Assembly: GCF_018449775.1 (NCBI RefSeq)
Contig: NZ_JAAVVB010000002.1
Coordinates: 248,001-312,000 of the forward strand
From: Mucilaginibacter sp. dw_454
GTDB taxonomy: Bacteria > Bacteroidota > Bacteroidia > Sphingobacteriales > Sphingobacteriaceae
DNA length: 64,000 bases
Reading direction: 5' to 3'
Position numbers and translations under genes: made by a program. The first letter of the stretch is position 1; each line of letters begins with the position of its first letter. This document shows positions 1 to 8,756 of this stretch, one piece after another. The notes beneath the pieces were generated by a model that made no database searches, was not told the DNA's origin, and saw nothing but the letters and a program-made list of their open reading frames with translations.

Positions 1-540
1 TGGGTGCCATAACCTGTCGGTAACCTCTTGCTTGTCCAGTTTAAAGGTAGATACCTCGCCGGCCGGGAAAATGCCTATTGGCGTACCATCTGCCAGTAAT
101 TGTAAAGTGCTTTTTAACCCGCTGATACTTGATGAATGTTCAATATTTTCGAATGGGTTTACTGCTACAAAGAAATCACTCAGGTTAGGGATCTTCTTCA
201 GAATAAAGTTAGCCATCAGCTTGGCGTCGGGGCGCGCCATTAACAGCATTTTTAACAAAACCATACCCTCAATGCCCCCATAAGGGTGGTTGGCTATCGC
301 GATGAAACTACCGTTTGCTGGTATGTTTTTTAACTCATCCTCATCGTATTCAATCTCCACACCACAGCCTGCCAATATCGCATCAATAAACTCAATGCCT
401 TGTTTAGGCTGTGCCTGGGCAAACAGATCGTTCACCTGGTTTATTTTCATTAACTCCATCAAGAAGGAAGCCAGCCCGGGTAGTTTGAGCCTGTCAAGCT
501 TGGTGGCCTTGGCAAATTCTTCGGTAGTTATGATTTTCAT
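1..540 (-). CDS. lysophospholipid/1-acylglycerol-3-phosphate-type acyltransferase, 5' part only
   Basis: Reading the minus strand from the ATG at 540 gives 180 uninterrupted codons to the window edge, so the C-terminus is missing. The translation contains NHPYGGIEG (the N-H-P form of the acyltransferase HX4D-type block I seen in Bacteroidota) and, about 80 residues later, FPAGEVSTF, which matches the later FPEG-like block of PlsC-type acyltransferases. The family transfers acyl chains to lysophospholipids or to lyso-aminolipids (ornithine/glycine lipids in Bacteroidota) at the inner membrane. No signal peptide is visible. The gene is divergent from the helix-hairpin-helix gene at 612, with a 71-bp gap. 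The acyltransferase family is well supported; the substrate is not known. Confidence 0.75.
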   Translation of the reverse strand, partial: MKIITTEEFAKATKLDRLKLPGLASFLMELMKINQVNDLFAQAQPKQGIEFIDAILAGCGVEIEYDEDELKNIPANGSFIAIANHPYGGIEGMVLLKMLLMARPDAKLMANFILKKIPNLSDFFVAVNPFENIEHSSSISGLKSTLQLLADGTPIGIFPAGEVSTFKLDKQEVTDRLWHP

Positions 541-548
541 TCGGTAAA

Positions 549-556
549 TAGATTTG
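549..556 (+). promoter_or_regulatory. possible -7 element (TAGATTTG) for the 612 gene
   Basis: TAGATTTG fits the Bacteroidota -7 consensus TAnnTTTG and lies 55 nt before the start of the helix-hairpin-helix gene. No TTTG is seen at the expected -33 distance, so this is only a candidate. Confidence 0.3.
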
Positions 557-611
557 TAGCATCAAATATCTTCTAAAATTATTACTTTAATCGAGTTTTT
601 CAACCTGGTCA

Positions 612-1481
612 ATGAAATCACGCCTAAAAAATTACCTTTCCATCACAAAGAAAGAGTGGAATGGAATGGTGGTCCTGCTATTTATTATAGCAATAGTGCT
701 GGCGGCACCCTATCTGTATCAATATTTTCGTAAAGACGAACCCATTGATCTGAAAGAATTTAATAATGATCTAACCCTGCTTAAACAAGCCAATGGCGGC
801 AAAGATTTCGAAACTGACAAGCATTTATCGGACACCAAAATAGCCAAGCCCGCTCTTTTTGTTTTTAACCCCAATAAGCTGCCTGCCGAGCAATGGAAAC
901 AATTGGGTTTTAGCGATAAGCAAGTCGGCATTATCAAAAACTATGAAGCCAAGGGCGGGCATTTTAATCGAAAAGAGGATGTGAAAAAGATCTATGGCAT
1001 CGCTGATTCAGATTATAAACGAATAGAGCCATACATCAACATCCCTGACGAAGGATACGAGAGTAATAAATTAGCCGCCGGTGAAACCATTGAACTAAAC
1101 AGCGCCGACTCAGCAAAGCTAACCCGCGTTCATGGCATCGGTCCGGCTTTCGCGCAGCGAATCATTGAGTATCGTCAACGATTGGGCGGGTTTTTAAATA
1201 AGGAGCAACTTGAAGAAGTTTACGGTATTGATACGACCAGGTACGCCGCCATTAAAAATCAGGTTACAGTTAATACATCACACATCACCAAAATTAAGAT
1301 CAATGAGGTTGATTTTGAAGGCCTACGCAAATTTCCATATCTCACCAATAAACAAACTAACGCCGTTATCCAATATCGCACACAACATGGCAATTATCAT
1401 TCAATAAACGATATGCAGAATATAGCTATATTGGATAAACTAATTTTGCGTAAAATTGAGCCATATTTAAGTTTTAAATGA
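612..1481 (+). CDS. membrane-anchored helix-hairpin-helix (ComEA-like) protein
   Basis: A 289-residue protein with one N-terminal membrane segment (about residues 18-37, rich in I/L/V) followed by a soluble part built of three helix-hairpin-helix units at about 83-147, 160-215 and 230-288. The clearest is the middle one (LTRVHGIGPAFAQRIIEYR), a classic DNA-backbone-binding HhH motif. The related ComEA proteins bind incoming DNA during competence, but many Bacteroidota proteins of this shape have no assigned role. The last bases overlap the apt start (ATGA), suggesting co-translation. DNA binding is inferred from the fold; a role in DNA uptake is speculative. Confidence 0.75.
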   Translation: MKSRLKNYLSITKKEWNGMVVLLFIIAIVLAAPYLYQYFRKDEPIDLKEFNNDLTLLKQANGGKDFETDKHLSDTKIAKPALFVFNPNKLPAEQWKQLGFSDKQVGIIKNYEAKGGHFNRKEDVKKIYGIADSDYKRIEPYINIPDEGYESNKLAAGETIELNSADSAKLTRVHGIGPAFAQRIIEYRQRLGGFLNKEQLEEVYGIDTTRYAAIKNQVTVNTSHITKIKINEVDFEGLRKFPYLTNKQTNAVIQYRTQHGNYHSINDMQNIAILDKLILRKIEPYLSFK

Positions 1482-2005
1482 TAGACCAGCAAATTAAAGC
1501 AGCCGTACGAGATATCCCTGATTTCCCGAAGCCGGGTATCGTATTTAAAGATATTACCACCATTTTAAAAGACCCTAAGCTTTGTGCCGATATAGTTGAT
1601 GCTTTTGTGGCGCAATTGCAGGGCACTCGTATTGATGCTATTGCCGGTGTAGAAAGTCGTGGTTTTTTATTTGGGCTGACGTTGGCTACCTGTTTGGGTG
1701 TGCCTTTCATTCCGATACGCAAGGCTGGAAAGCTGCCCTATACTATCCGTCAGAAAAAGTATGACCTGGAATATGGCACTGCGACAATCGAAATGCATAC
1801 TGACGCCTTTGAACCTGGTCAGCATATTTTATTACATGATGATTTGTTAGCTACCGGCGGCACCGTATGCGCAGCCAGCGATCTGATAAAGGAGATGGGC
1901 GGCGTAGTAGCCGGTTTCAGCTTTGTTGTCGGACTAGGATTTTTAAATGGAAAAGAACGCATAGCCCCTATAAGCGATAAAATTATTGTATTGGCAGATT
2001 ACTAA
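1478..2005 (+). CDS. apt: adenine phosphoribosyltransferase
   Basis: A 175-residue type I phosphoribosyltransferase of the usual Apt length. It converts adenine and PRPP to AMP and pyrophosphate in purine salvage. The N-terminal IPDFPKPGIVFKDIT stretch is typical of Apt, GVESRGFLFG is present, and the PRPP-binding loop reads HDDLLATGGT. The ATG overlaps the stop of the preceding gene by four bases (ATGA), so translation is probably coupled. Cytoplasmic. The assignment is firm. Confidence 0.95.
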   Translation: MIDQQIKAAVRDIPDFPKPGIVFKDITTILKDPKLCADIVDAFVAQLQGTRIDAIAGVESRGFLFGLTLATCLGVPFIPIRKAGKLPYTIRQKKYDLEYGTATIEMHTDAFEPGQHILLHDDLLATGGTVCAASDLIKEMGGVVAGFSFVVGLGFLNGKERIAPISDKIIVLADY

Positions 2006-2017
2006 ATTATAGCAACC

Positions 2018-3280
2018 ATGAAATCAGCAGCTATCGTTGCAGCCTTTGTGCTGATGGCCATAACCGGCATCGCACAAAAATATGTGCCCGGCAACTCTAC
2101 GCTAAACGGGAAAGTGATGTTTGGCTACCAGGGCTGGCAGGCTACCCCAAATGATGGTTCAAATAATAATGTTTGGCGTCATTACTTTGGCGGCAAAACT
2201 CCCGACGCACAACATGCCGATTTTGATGTATGGCCGGATATGCGCGAATATCCCGCCGATGTAACCGAGGCCACCAACATGCATTATCCGGATGGCTCGC
2301 CGGCTAAGTTGTATTCGGCTTATAAATATGGTGCGGTCGATCTGCATTTTAAGTGGATGATGGAGCACGAGCTGGACGGTGTTTTTGAGCAACGCTTTAT
2401 CAGTGATATTCGAGGGGCCGGCGGGCGGAGGCATTTTAACCAGGTGGTTCGCAACGTGCAAAAAGCCAGCGAGAAATATCAACGCGTTTATTGTATGATG
2501 TACGATATATCTGGCGCCGGCCCTAACTGGAAAAAGGATCTGATAGCCGATTGGATGTTCCTGGTTGATTCACTGAACGTTACTAAAGGCAAATCATATC
2601 TGCATCACAACGGTAAACCGCTGTTGGCTATTTGGGGATTGGGCTTTGACCATACCACACCTTTTGCTTCTACAGCCCAGGCAGATTCATTGTTAGATTG
2701 GTTCCATAAAAATGCACCAAAGAAATACCAGGCTACTATTATGGGCGGTATTAATGACACCTGGCTGAAGCATACCGATGATTGGAAAGCGGTATATAAT
2801 AAAATGGATATCATCAGCCCTTGGGCGGTTGGGCGTTTTGGCGATACTAACGGGGCTGATCGCTTCCGCGATCGGGCTATCATGCCTGACAAAGCTTATT
2901 GCGATGCGCATGAGATAGCCTATATGCCGGTGATCTTTCCGGGGTTTTCATGGTATAATTTACAGCATGGTAAAAGCCGTTTTAATCAGATTCCCCGTAA
3001 TGGCGGTGAGTTTTACTGGCACCAAAGTTATAATGTGCTTAATGCTGGCGTGAAGATGGTATATATAGCCATGTATGATGAGGTTGACGAAGGTACAGCC
3101 ATGTATAAAGCAGCTCCAACCGCTGCCCAGCGCCCCGCTGATGAGAAGTTCTTATCGTTAGACCAAGATGGCCTAATTCTTCCATCGGATTGGTATTTGC
3201 AATTAGCGGAAGCTACCAGTAATATTTTGAGGGGTAAGGCAAAGAATAGCCTGCAGTTACCTTTAGGGTTAAAAAAATAA
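2018..3280 (+). CDS. secreted glycoside hydrolase of the GH71/GH99-like family
   Basis: A 420-residue protein with an N-terminal signal peptide (hydrophobic stretch to about residue 19, ending TGIA before QKY). The mature part begins VPGNSTLNGKVMFGYQGWQ and carries MFGYQGW, HFKWMMEHELDGVFEQRF and YMPVIFPGFSW, characteristic of the Bacteroidota GH71/99-like TIM-barrel proteins (often labelled xylosidase/arabinosidase without proof). GH99 members act as endo-alpha-mannosidases/mannanases. It starts 12 nt after apt and ends at a strong hairpin. It faces a GH76 gene, which makes alpha-mannan a plausible substrate. Family well supported, substrate inferred. Confidence 0.8.
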   Translation: MKSAAIVAAFVLMAITGIAQKYVPGNSTLNGKVMFGYQGWQATPNDGSNNNVWRHYFGGKTPDAQHADFDVWPDMREYPADVTEATNMHYPDGSPAKLYSAYKYGAVDLHFKWMMEHELDGVFEQRFISDIRGAGGRRHFNQVVRNVQKASEKYQRVYCMMYDISGAGPNWKKDLIADWMFLVDSLNVTKGKSYLHHNGKPLLAIWGLGFDHTTPFASTAQADSLLDWFHKNAPKKYQATIMGGINDTWLKHTDDWKAVYNKMDIISPWAVGRFGDTNGADRFRDRAIMPDKAYCDAHEIAYMPVIFPGFSWYNLQHGKSRFNQIPRNGGEFYWHQSYNVLNAGVKMVYIAMYDEVDEGTAMYKAAPTAAQRPADEKFLSLDQDGLILPSDWYLQLAEATSNILRGKAKNSLQLPLGLKK

Positions 3281-3294
3281 CCGCATTAGTTAAA

Positions 3295-3329
3295 TAGAAA
3301 AGTCCGGGTTTTTGACCCGGACTTTTCTA
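3295..3329. terminator. bidirectional hairpin terminator
   Basis: A perfect 15-bp inverted repeat, TAGAAAAGTCCGGGT (3295-3309) and ACCCGGACTTTTCTA (3315-3329), with a 5-nt loop. It lies 14 nt after the GH71/99-like stop and has A/T-rich arms that give U-rich tails on either strand, between convergent genes. Confidence 0.85.
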
Positions 3330-3365
3330 TTAATAGTAATCACTAAACGAGCAAGGTTTTTAAAG

Positions 3366-3384
3366 CCCTCCGCTTTGGGGAGGG
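3366..3384 (-). terminator. GC-rich hairpin after the GH76 gene
   Basis: CCCTCC (3366-3371) pairs with GGAGGG (3379-3384) across a 7-nt loop, 12 bp beyond the stop of the minus-strand GH76 gene. On the minus strand it is followed by CTTTAAAAA, a weak U-tract. The GC-rich surroundings (GGGTTGGGCGGGG) look unlike the neighbouring DNA and resemble dispersed intergenic repeats. Confidence 0.5.
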
Positions 3385-3396
3385 TTGGGCGGGGTT

Positions 3397-4614
3397 TTAA
3401 TGATACAAATAAGCATTATTCATCATAGAAACACCGGCAGAGGTTTGGAACGCATTCAGCACTTGTGTATCTGATGTACGAGTGCCCCAAACATTCCACA
3501 TCAAACCTGATGAGTTACGGATAGACCAGGCTTGGCCGGCGTTCAAATCTAACCATGCGCCGTAGGTGCCTGATGTACCGGTATGCTGTACAAATTGGCA
3601 GGCCCAACGTGCAAAAATGCCTTTGCCGCCTTGCGTATCGCCGCTGCCGTTTTCATCGTTTAAGATGCCATTAGGCGAGCTGCATAGGCTGGCCATGGCA
3701 TAGTTCATTGCCTTTTCGCCCATGCCCAGGTAATCAACCGTAGGGTACGAAGAGCGCAGCAAATCGCAAGCGCCGATAAAAGTACCTTGTGTGTAGGTTA
3801 AAGCGCCCTGGGTAATGGTTCCATTAGGTATGATGGCGCCGGCTACTTCTCCGGTGGTTGAATTGAACAGCTTACTTACCATCCAGTCCATGATTAGTTT
3901 GGCTTTGTTTCTATAGGTTGTGTCGCCTGTAGCCTGGTATATCAACATAGCGCAAATTACAGCCGGGGCGTTTACGCAGGTGTTTTTGGTGTTGTTGTCG
4001 GTATCCCACCATAAACCACCGCCCAGGGCAGTAGTATCCCAGGCTCGGTTATACATGAGGTTGAAATTGTTTTCAGCCATTGTCAGTTGCCCGCCATCAC
4101 CGGTAATATGGTATGCGCGTATACACATGATCGCTCCCCAGGTTATATCGTCATTAAAAGTATTACTGCTCCATAAGGTACCGTACCCATCACGGACACC
4201 ATTGTAAAGCGATTGGATCTTGTTAACAAAATCAGTACTTGGGTTTGCCACGTCAGCATCTATCAGCATCTCGATAGCTTCCTGCTGGGTCCAGAAATCC
4301 ATACGGCCGGTATGGCCGTCATCTTTCCAATAGTAGGCTTTATAACCCGGCCCGTAAGTGCCGTATTGATTATAAAAGTGATTGTCATAAACCTGCATGG
4401 CCAGCAGGGCTTCGCTGCGAGCCGGAAATGGTGGCGGTGTGCCAGGCAGTCCTATACTCGTAGTGCTTGTTTTTAAGATAGATTGGCTGGTATTGTCTTT
4501 TTTACAGCCGGCCATAGTAAGGCCTAAACTTAAAGCCGCAATGGCCAGAGTTTTTGTGCCTGATTTAAAGAATGTGTAAGGTTTCGGAAGGTTAAAGTTT
4601 AGTTCTCTTTTCAT
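3397..4614 (-). CDS. GH76-family glycosidase lipoprotein (alpha-1,6-mannanase type)
   Basis: 405 residues. After a long, positively charged n-region and a hydrophobic stretch comes LTMAGC, a lipobox with Cys37 as the lipidation site, so the protein is expected on the envelope surface or in the periplasm. The body is an (alpha/alpha)6-type GH76 domain: QVYDNHFYN, FWTQQEAIEML, the adjacent acid pair in NTFNDDITWG (Asp155-Asp156, the family's catalytic pair), then GGLWWDTDN and LTYTQGTFIGA. GH76 enzymes cleave alpha-1,6-mannan backbones. The gene is convergent with the GH71/99-like gene. Family confident; substrate inferred from the family. Confidence 0.87.
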   Translation of the reverse strand: MKRELNFNLPKPYTFFKSGTKTLAIAALSLGLTMAGCKKDNTSQSILKTSTTSIGLPGTPPPFPARSEALLAMQVYDNHFYNQYGTYGPGYKAYYWKDDGHTGRMDFWTQQEAIEMLIDADVANPSTDFVNKIQSLYNGVRDGYGTLWSSNTFNDDITWGAIMCIRAYHITGDGGQLTMAENNFNLMYNRAWDTTALGGGLWWDTDNNTKNTCVNAPAVICAMLIYQATGDTTYRNKAKLIMDWMVSKLFNSTTGEVAGAIIPNGTITQGALTYTQGTFIGACDLLRSSYPTVDYLGMGEKAMNYAMASLCSSPNGILNDENGSGDTQGGKGIFARWACQFVQHTGTSGTYGAWLDLNAGQAWSIRNSSGLMWNVWGTRTSDTQVLNAFQTSAGVSMMNNAYLYH

Positions 4615-4971
4615 AATAAATAATTTAGTTTTTATAACGGTTTACTTGCTCGTTCAGGAGAAACAGAAGGGGAAAGAGAGGTATACGCAGAAGGTTTACT
4701 CTTTGTTGGGCAAGATTCAGGTAAATATATCTTGGACAACACTTTATGATAAGTTTGTGTTTCAGCTATAAGTTAGAATCTGACGAATTCGACAGAATTT
4801 TGCTGTGGGAAAGAAAAATATTTTTAATTATTTATAGGGGCAATAAATACCTTTAAATCAACTAAACCTACTATCTGTACCGTATACTAAAATGGTCCCT
4901 TTTTACAGTGGGTTACAGCGAAACTATTGGGTAATAATTATCGTTCCTTTGTGATATATCTAACGTAAATT
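4615..4971. other. divergent intergenic region between the GH76 and acyl-CoA dehydrogenase genes
   Basis: 357 bp with no convincing ORF. A consensus-like TAAGTTTG (4750-4757, plus strand) is present, but it is about 215 nt from the dehydrogenase start and lacks a well-spaced TTTG. Closer to the start, TTCCTTTG (from 4944) is a one-mismatch -7 element. No clear promoter was found for the minus-strand gene. Confidence 0.5.
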
Positions 4972-6144
4972 ATGGACGCTTTATTAACTGATGTATCTGC
5001 CGGATACAATTTTTCATCGAATGACAACCAGGCAATGGTTGCGCAAATGGCGCGCGATTTTGCCGAAAAAAACATACGCCCGCATGTAATGGAATGGGAC
5101 GAAACGCAAACTTTTCCTGTAGAGTTGTTTAAGCAACTGGGCGAACTGGGCATGATGGGTGTTTTAGTTCCCGAAGAATATGGCGGCTCAGGCTTTGGCT
5201 ATTTTGAGTACGTAACCGTGATAGTGGAAATTGCTAAAGTATGCGGATCAATCGGTTTGTCGGTTGCTGCACATAACTCGCTTTGTACCGGCCATATCCT
5301 GGCTTTTGGTAATGACGAACAAAAGAAAAAATGGTTACCTAAACTGGCGACCGCCGAATGGATTGGCGCCTGGGGTTTAACCGAAGCTAACACCGGATCT
5401 GACGCCTTACACATGGCTACCACTGCGGTGCTGGACGGCGACCATTATATTGTGAACGGGTCAAAAAACTGGATCACACACGGTAAATCAGGCAATGTAG
5501 CGGTAGTGATGGTACGCACCGGTGAAACAGGCGATTCGCACGGGATTTCTGCCTTAGTAATTGAAAAAGGCACGCCAGGCTTTACCCACGGGAAAAAAGA
5601 AAATAAGCTGGGCATGCGCGCTTCAGAAACTACTGAATTGGTTTTTGATAATTGCCGGGTGCCAAAAGAGAATTTGTTGGGTGTAGAAGGGCAGGGCTTT
5701 ATGCAAGCCATGAAGGTTTTAGACGGTGGGCGTATTTCGATAGCAGCCTTATCGCTGGGAATTGCCAAAGGAGCTTTTCAGGCAGCGTTGGCTTATTCAA
5801 AAGAACGCAGGCAATTTGGTCAGCCGATATCTAATTTCCAGGGGATCTCATTTAAACTAGCCGATATGGCTACCGAGATTGAAGCCGCCGAATTATTGAT
5901 CATGCAGGCTGCCGATTTGAAAAATCGCCATTTGCCGGTTACCAAACAATCGGCTATGGCTAAATACTATGCATCTGAAGTTGCGGTACGTACAGCTACC
6001 GACGCTATCCAAATATTTGGTGGCTATGGTTACACTAAGGATTTTCCGGTAGAGAAGTTCTATCGCGATGCCAAGCTATGTACCATAGGTGAGGGCACTT
6101 CAGAAATTCAAAAGATCGTTATCAGCCGGGAGATATTACGATAA
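4972..6144 (+). CDS. acyl-CoA dehydrogenase
   Basis: A 390-residue FAD-dependent acyl-CoA dehydrogenase of standard length. It introduces the alpha,beta double bond into acyl-CoA and passes electrons to ETF. Diagnostic stretches are GLTEANTGSD, the second signature with QFGQPISNFQGISFKLADMA, and the C-terminal GEGTSEIQ, where Glu374 is the expected catalytic base of short/medium-chain members. It is a single gene between divergent and convergent neighbours, so chain-length or branched-chain specificity cannot be read from context. A terminator follows 7 bp after the stop. Confidence 0.93.
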   Translation: MDALLTDVSAGYNFSSNDNQAMVAQMARDFAEKNIRPHVMEWDETQTFPVELFKQLGELGMMGVLVPEEYGGSGFGYFEYVTVIVEIAKVCGSIGLSVAAHNSLCTGHILAFGNDEQKKKWLPKLATAEWIGAWGLTEANTGSDALHMATTAVLDGDHYIVNGSKNWITHGKSGNVAVVMVRTGETGDSHGISALVIEKGTPGFTHGKKENKLGMRASETTELVFDNCRVPKENLLGVEGQGFMQAMKVLDGGRISIAALSLGIAKGAFQAALAYSKERRQFGQPISNFQGISFKLADMATEIEAAELLIMQAADLKNRHLPVTKQSAMAKYYASEVAVRTATDAIQIFGGYGYTKDFPVEKFYRDAKLCTIGEGTSEIQKIVISREILR

Positions 6145-6150
6145 AAGGGT

Positions 6151-6182
6151 AAAAGGTGCACTCATTTATGAGTGCACCTTTT
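6151..6182. terminator. bidirectional hairpin terminator
   Basis: AAAAGGTGCACTCAT (6151-6165) is followed after two bases by its exact complement ATGAGTGCACCTTTT (6168-6182). In practice this is a 13-bp stem with a 6-nt loop. It lies between the convergent dehydrogenase and outer-membrane protein genes and can serve both. Confidence 0.9.
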
Positions 6183-6187
6183 ATTTG

Positions 6188-6844
6188 CTATTTACCAAGT
6201 ACCCAAAATAAGGACAGGTATAAACCAGAGTTAATAAAATTAAAGTTGAAAGAATTGGTTTTGGAAGACGTTATACCGTCGCCTTTGGCGTGTGTATAGC
6301 CTAAGTTTGCCAAATTTGCTGCCAATCCCAATCTGCTGGTGGGGTAAAATACCAAATCAAAAGTAGCGCCGGCGCTGTAGCTGTTAGTATTACTTGTACC
6401 ATAGCCGCCATTGTCAGGAAAGCCATTCGTTGTATTTTTACCATACATGTAGCCAATATATGGCCCAGCCCTGAAACCCACTTTGTTTTGATAGAGTACA
6501 TACTTCTTTAGAAATAAACTTGCGCCGTAATTATCACTTTTAGTTTCATTCATATAATAACCGTTTATTCCATCGTTAGTTGTAGTTTGATTTTGATGGT
6601 TGTACGAAAGTGAACCACCAAACTCTAATCCGTCAGAAACAAAAAAACTATAGCCAGGCGCAATAGATAAGTATGTGTCTTTGTTGCCATTGATCATTAA
6701 ACCAGATACAGTACTGGTGTTAGAACCGTCAATGTGCGTGTATCCAAGGGTAAGGGATAAATTTTGATTTCCTTTTTGAGTTTGAGCGTTCGAAATTTGG
6801 TAAGCGCATAGCAAGGCCGCGCAAAGCCCGATAATTTTTTTCAT
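6188..6844 (-). CDS. small outer-membrane beta-barrel protein
   Basis: 218 residues with a signal peptide (MKKIIGLCAALLCAYQISNAQ). The remainder shows alternating hydrophobic/polar strands with aromatic ends typical of an 8-stranded OMP_b-brl fold (LSLTLGYTHID, YLSIAPGYSFFV, LEFGGSLSYNHQ, VGFRAGPYIGYMYG), ending in the strand LYLSLFWVLGK. No enzyme motif is visible. The gene is single, convergent with the dehydrogenase gene. Its function is unknown; a structural or porin-like role is only inferred from shape. Confidence 0.75.
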   Translation of the reverse strand: MKKIIGLCAALLCAYQISNAQTQKGNQNLSLTLGYTHIDGSNTSTVSGLMINGNKDTYLSIAPGYSFFVSDGLEFGGSLSYNHQNQTTTNDGINGYYMNETKSDNYGASLFLKKYVLYQNKVGFRAGPYIGYMYGKNTTNGFPDNGGYGTSNTNSYSAGATFDLVFYPTSRLGLAANLANLGYTHAKGDGITSSKTNSFNFNFINSGLYLSLFWVLGK

Positions 6845-7034
6845 GTGATAAGTTGTTTAAATGAGCAGGTATAACGGGTGTTTTGCGGCGATATTTTGTC
6901 GGTTGTACGTTATTGTTGCGTTTTTTGAATTAAATTTTCAAACAACTCATTTTATATAATATTGCTTTTAAACTAGCGTTTTAGTTGGTTTTCGTAATAA
7001 AAAAATGACGTTTGGAGCGCACGATGGCCGTTTT

Positions 7035-7634
7035 TTACATCATTGTTCTAAAAGTGAGGTTAACCCTTGGTGTCTTAATTTTTGTAGCTTTTGGCAAGCT
7101 GTGCAACCAGTTGGTTTGGGTTGCGCCCTTCATTACTAACAAGCTGCCTTGTTCCAGTGCCAAGGCCACAGGTTCTTTGCTAACGCGATGTTTGAGCGCG
7201 AATTTTCGTTCGGCTCCAAAACTTAATGATGCTATGGAAGTGTCTTTACCTAAAGACTTTTCGTCATCGCTGTGCCAGGCCATCCCTTCGTTGCCGTCGT
7301 GATATAGGTTGAGTAGGCATGAATTGAATTTCTCGCCGGTTAATTGTTCTACCAGTGTTTTTAATTCCAGTAACTCTTTGGTCCAGCCGAGGGCTTGTTT
7401 GGTGGTATTGCTGTAGGTGTAACTGTATCCCTCATTGCCATACCACGCCACTTTTCTTTTAGTGATGATGTGTCGCCCAAAAATAACGGCCTCATCATTT
7501 TTCCATTGGATGGTATCGAGCAGGGTATTTAAATAGTTATCTGCATTTTCTTTTGGCATCACTTTGCCATAATAATTTACAATGCCATCGTAGGGCAGCA
7601 GATTAGTTATATGGTTGGGTTTATTGAGTTCCAT
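7035..7634 (-). CDS. alkB: AlkB-like Fe(II)/2-oxoglutarate-dependent DNA dealkylase
   Basis: 199 residues from ATG 7634 (MELNKPNHITNLL). It carries the AlkB core: NLYHDGNEGMAWHSDDE with the iron-binding HxD (His-Ser-Asp), ASLSFGAERKFALKHR, the distal His in NWLHSLPK, and the C-terminal PRVNLTFR, whose arginines contact 2-oxoglutarate. It repairs alkylated bases (1-methyladenine/3-methylcytosine) by oxidative demethylation. A longer in-frame start at 7721 would add a hydrophobic stretch encoded inside the upstream gene and is unlikely. The start overlaps the upstream stop by 14 bp, making it the third gene of an alkylation-repair operon. Confidence 0.92.
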   Translation of the reverse strand: MELNKPNHITNLLPYDGIVNYYGKVMPKENADNYLNTLLDTIQWKNDEAVIFGRHIITKRKVAWYGNEGYSYTYSNTTKQALGWTKELLELKTLVEQLTGEKFNSCLLNLYHDGNEGMAWHSDDEKSLGKDTSIASLSFGAERKFALKHRVSKEPVALALEQGSLLVMKGATQTNWLHSLPKATKIKTPRVNLTFRTMM

Positions 7635-7890
7635 TGTTTTGTTTCCAAAGTTTGTACATATCCCGCATGCAAATACCACAAGGGCGATAACCAGCATTGA
7701 TTGCTTCTTGCTCATCGGCAAAAAATACCCTGTTCACTGTCTTCATGCGCTTGCCTGCATTACAAGTTAGTTCGCCGTAAATTTTTAATTTTTTGTTGCC
7801 GCCTAACGTTATCTCGTCTTTTATAATAAGCAATTGCAATGTTCTAAAGCGAGAGAAAGGAGTGGGGCCTAAGTCCAAATGGTTAATCAT
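7621..7890 (-). CDS. stand-alone Ada-type metal-binding domain protein
   Basis: 89 residues resembling the N-terminal Zn/methyl-phosphotriester domain of Ada: NRVFFADEQEAINAGYRPCGICM matches the Ada pattern in which a pair of cysteines follows GYRPC, and an earlier Cys lies in ELTCNAGKRMK. Only three of the four Ada-type cysteines are evident. The ATG overlaps the upstream Ada-like gene (ATGA, 7887-7890) and its end overlaps alkB. It may act as a metal-binding partner of the alkylation response. Methyl acceptance from phosphotriesters is possible but unproven because the cysteine set is incomplete. Confidence 0.72.
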   Translation of the reverse strand: MINHLDLGPTPFSRFRTLQLLIIKDEITLGGNKKLKIYGELTCNAGKRMKTVNRVFFADEQEAINAGYRPCGICMRDMYKLWKQNNGTQ

Positions 7891-8735
7891 GAAGCCTGGG
7901 CTTTTGCCGCTTCCCAGCCAATCATAGCATTTTTACGTTGACTGCCCCAATGATACTGACCAATCTCACCGGTCGACTTAATCACCCTATGGCACGGAAT
8001 CAAGAAAGCTACCGGATTGTCGGCAACTGCTGAACCTACCGCCCGGCTTGCATTGGGGTTCTGCAGGACACTGGCCAGACTGCCATAAGTGGTCAACCCG
8101 CCAACAGGAACTTTTAACAGTGTTTCCCAAACTTTTAGCTGAAATGGCGTGCCTTTTAAATGTAGTTTAATGTCGCCTAGCTTGTTCCAGTCCTGCGTGA
8201 ATATATAAAGGGCACTTTGTTGAATTACATCCAGGAACTGGGTGTATTGCGCATTGGGGAACTTGCTTTTTAGCTCGGCAAATGCTTCGTCATTGCTGCC
8301 ATCAACAAATGCCATGTAGCAAATACCTTTGTTGGTCGAAGCGACGATGATGATCCCGAAAGGACTCTCGGCAAAGCTGTAATTGACATTGAGGTGCTCG
8401 CCGCCATTTTTATATTCACCAGGCGTCATGCCTTCAACTTTAATAAACAGATCATGTAGGCGGCCGGTACCTGAAAGGCCGGTCGCGAAGGCAGTGTCAA
8501 ATAAAGATGCTTGCTTATCTTTTAAAATAGATTTGGCGTGTTCAATACTCAGGTATTGCAAAAACTGCTTGGGGGTTACGCCGGCCCAGTCTTTAAACAT
8601 CCGCTGAAAGTGGAAGGGGCTAAGGCTGACATGTTCTGCAGCCTCGTCAAGCGTGGGCTGGCGTTTGTAATTGAGCCTTAGAAATTCTATCGCTTCGGCT
8701 ATTCTTTTATAATCAATTTCGTTTTGTGTTTCCAT
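7887..8735 (-). CDS. ada: Ada-like AraC-HTH / O6-methylguanine-DNA methyltransferase
   Basis: 282 residues from METQNEIDYK. An N-terminal AraC-type helix-turn-helix pair (about residues 15-108, with SPFHFQRMFKDWAGVTPKQF) is followed by an MGMT domain with the suicide-cysteine motif IPCHRV, preceded by the helix region PFQLKVWETLLKVPVGG. It should remove methyl groups from O6-methylguanine and activate transcription like E. coli Ada, but the N-terminal Zn domain is absent and appears in the next gene. An alternative ATG at 8747 adds four residues; the promoter at 8757-8787 would leave it almost no leader, so 8735 is preferred. Confidence 0.9.
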   Translation of the reverse strand: METQNEIDYKRIAEAIEFLRLNYKRQPTLDEAAEHVSLSPFHFQRMFKDWAGVTPKQFLQYLSIEHAKSILKDKQASLFDTAFATGLSGTGRLHDLFIKVEGMTPGEYKNGGEHLNVNYSFAESPFGIIIVASTNKGICYMAFVDGSNDEAFAELKSKFPNAQYTQFLDVIQQSALYIFTQDWNKLGDIKLHLKGTPFQLKVWETLLKVPVGGLTTYGSLASVLQNPNASRAVGSAVADNPVAFLIPCHRVIKSTGEIGQYHWGSQRKNAMIGWEAAKAQAS

Positions 8736-8756
8736 GATCGTTATCATTTACTGACA

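Noticed and set aside
7635-7721. Hydrophobic N-terminal extension of AlkB that resembles a signal peptide
   Set aside because: It is encoded within the upstream Ada-domain gene in another frame; the family N-terminus begins at MELNKPN, ATG 7634.
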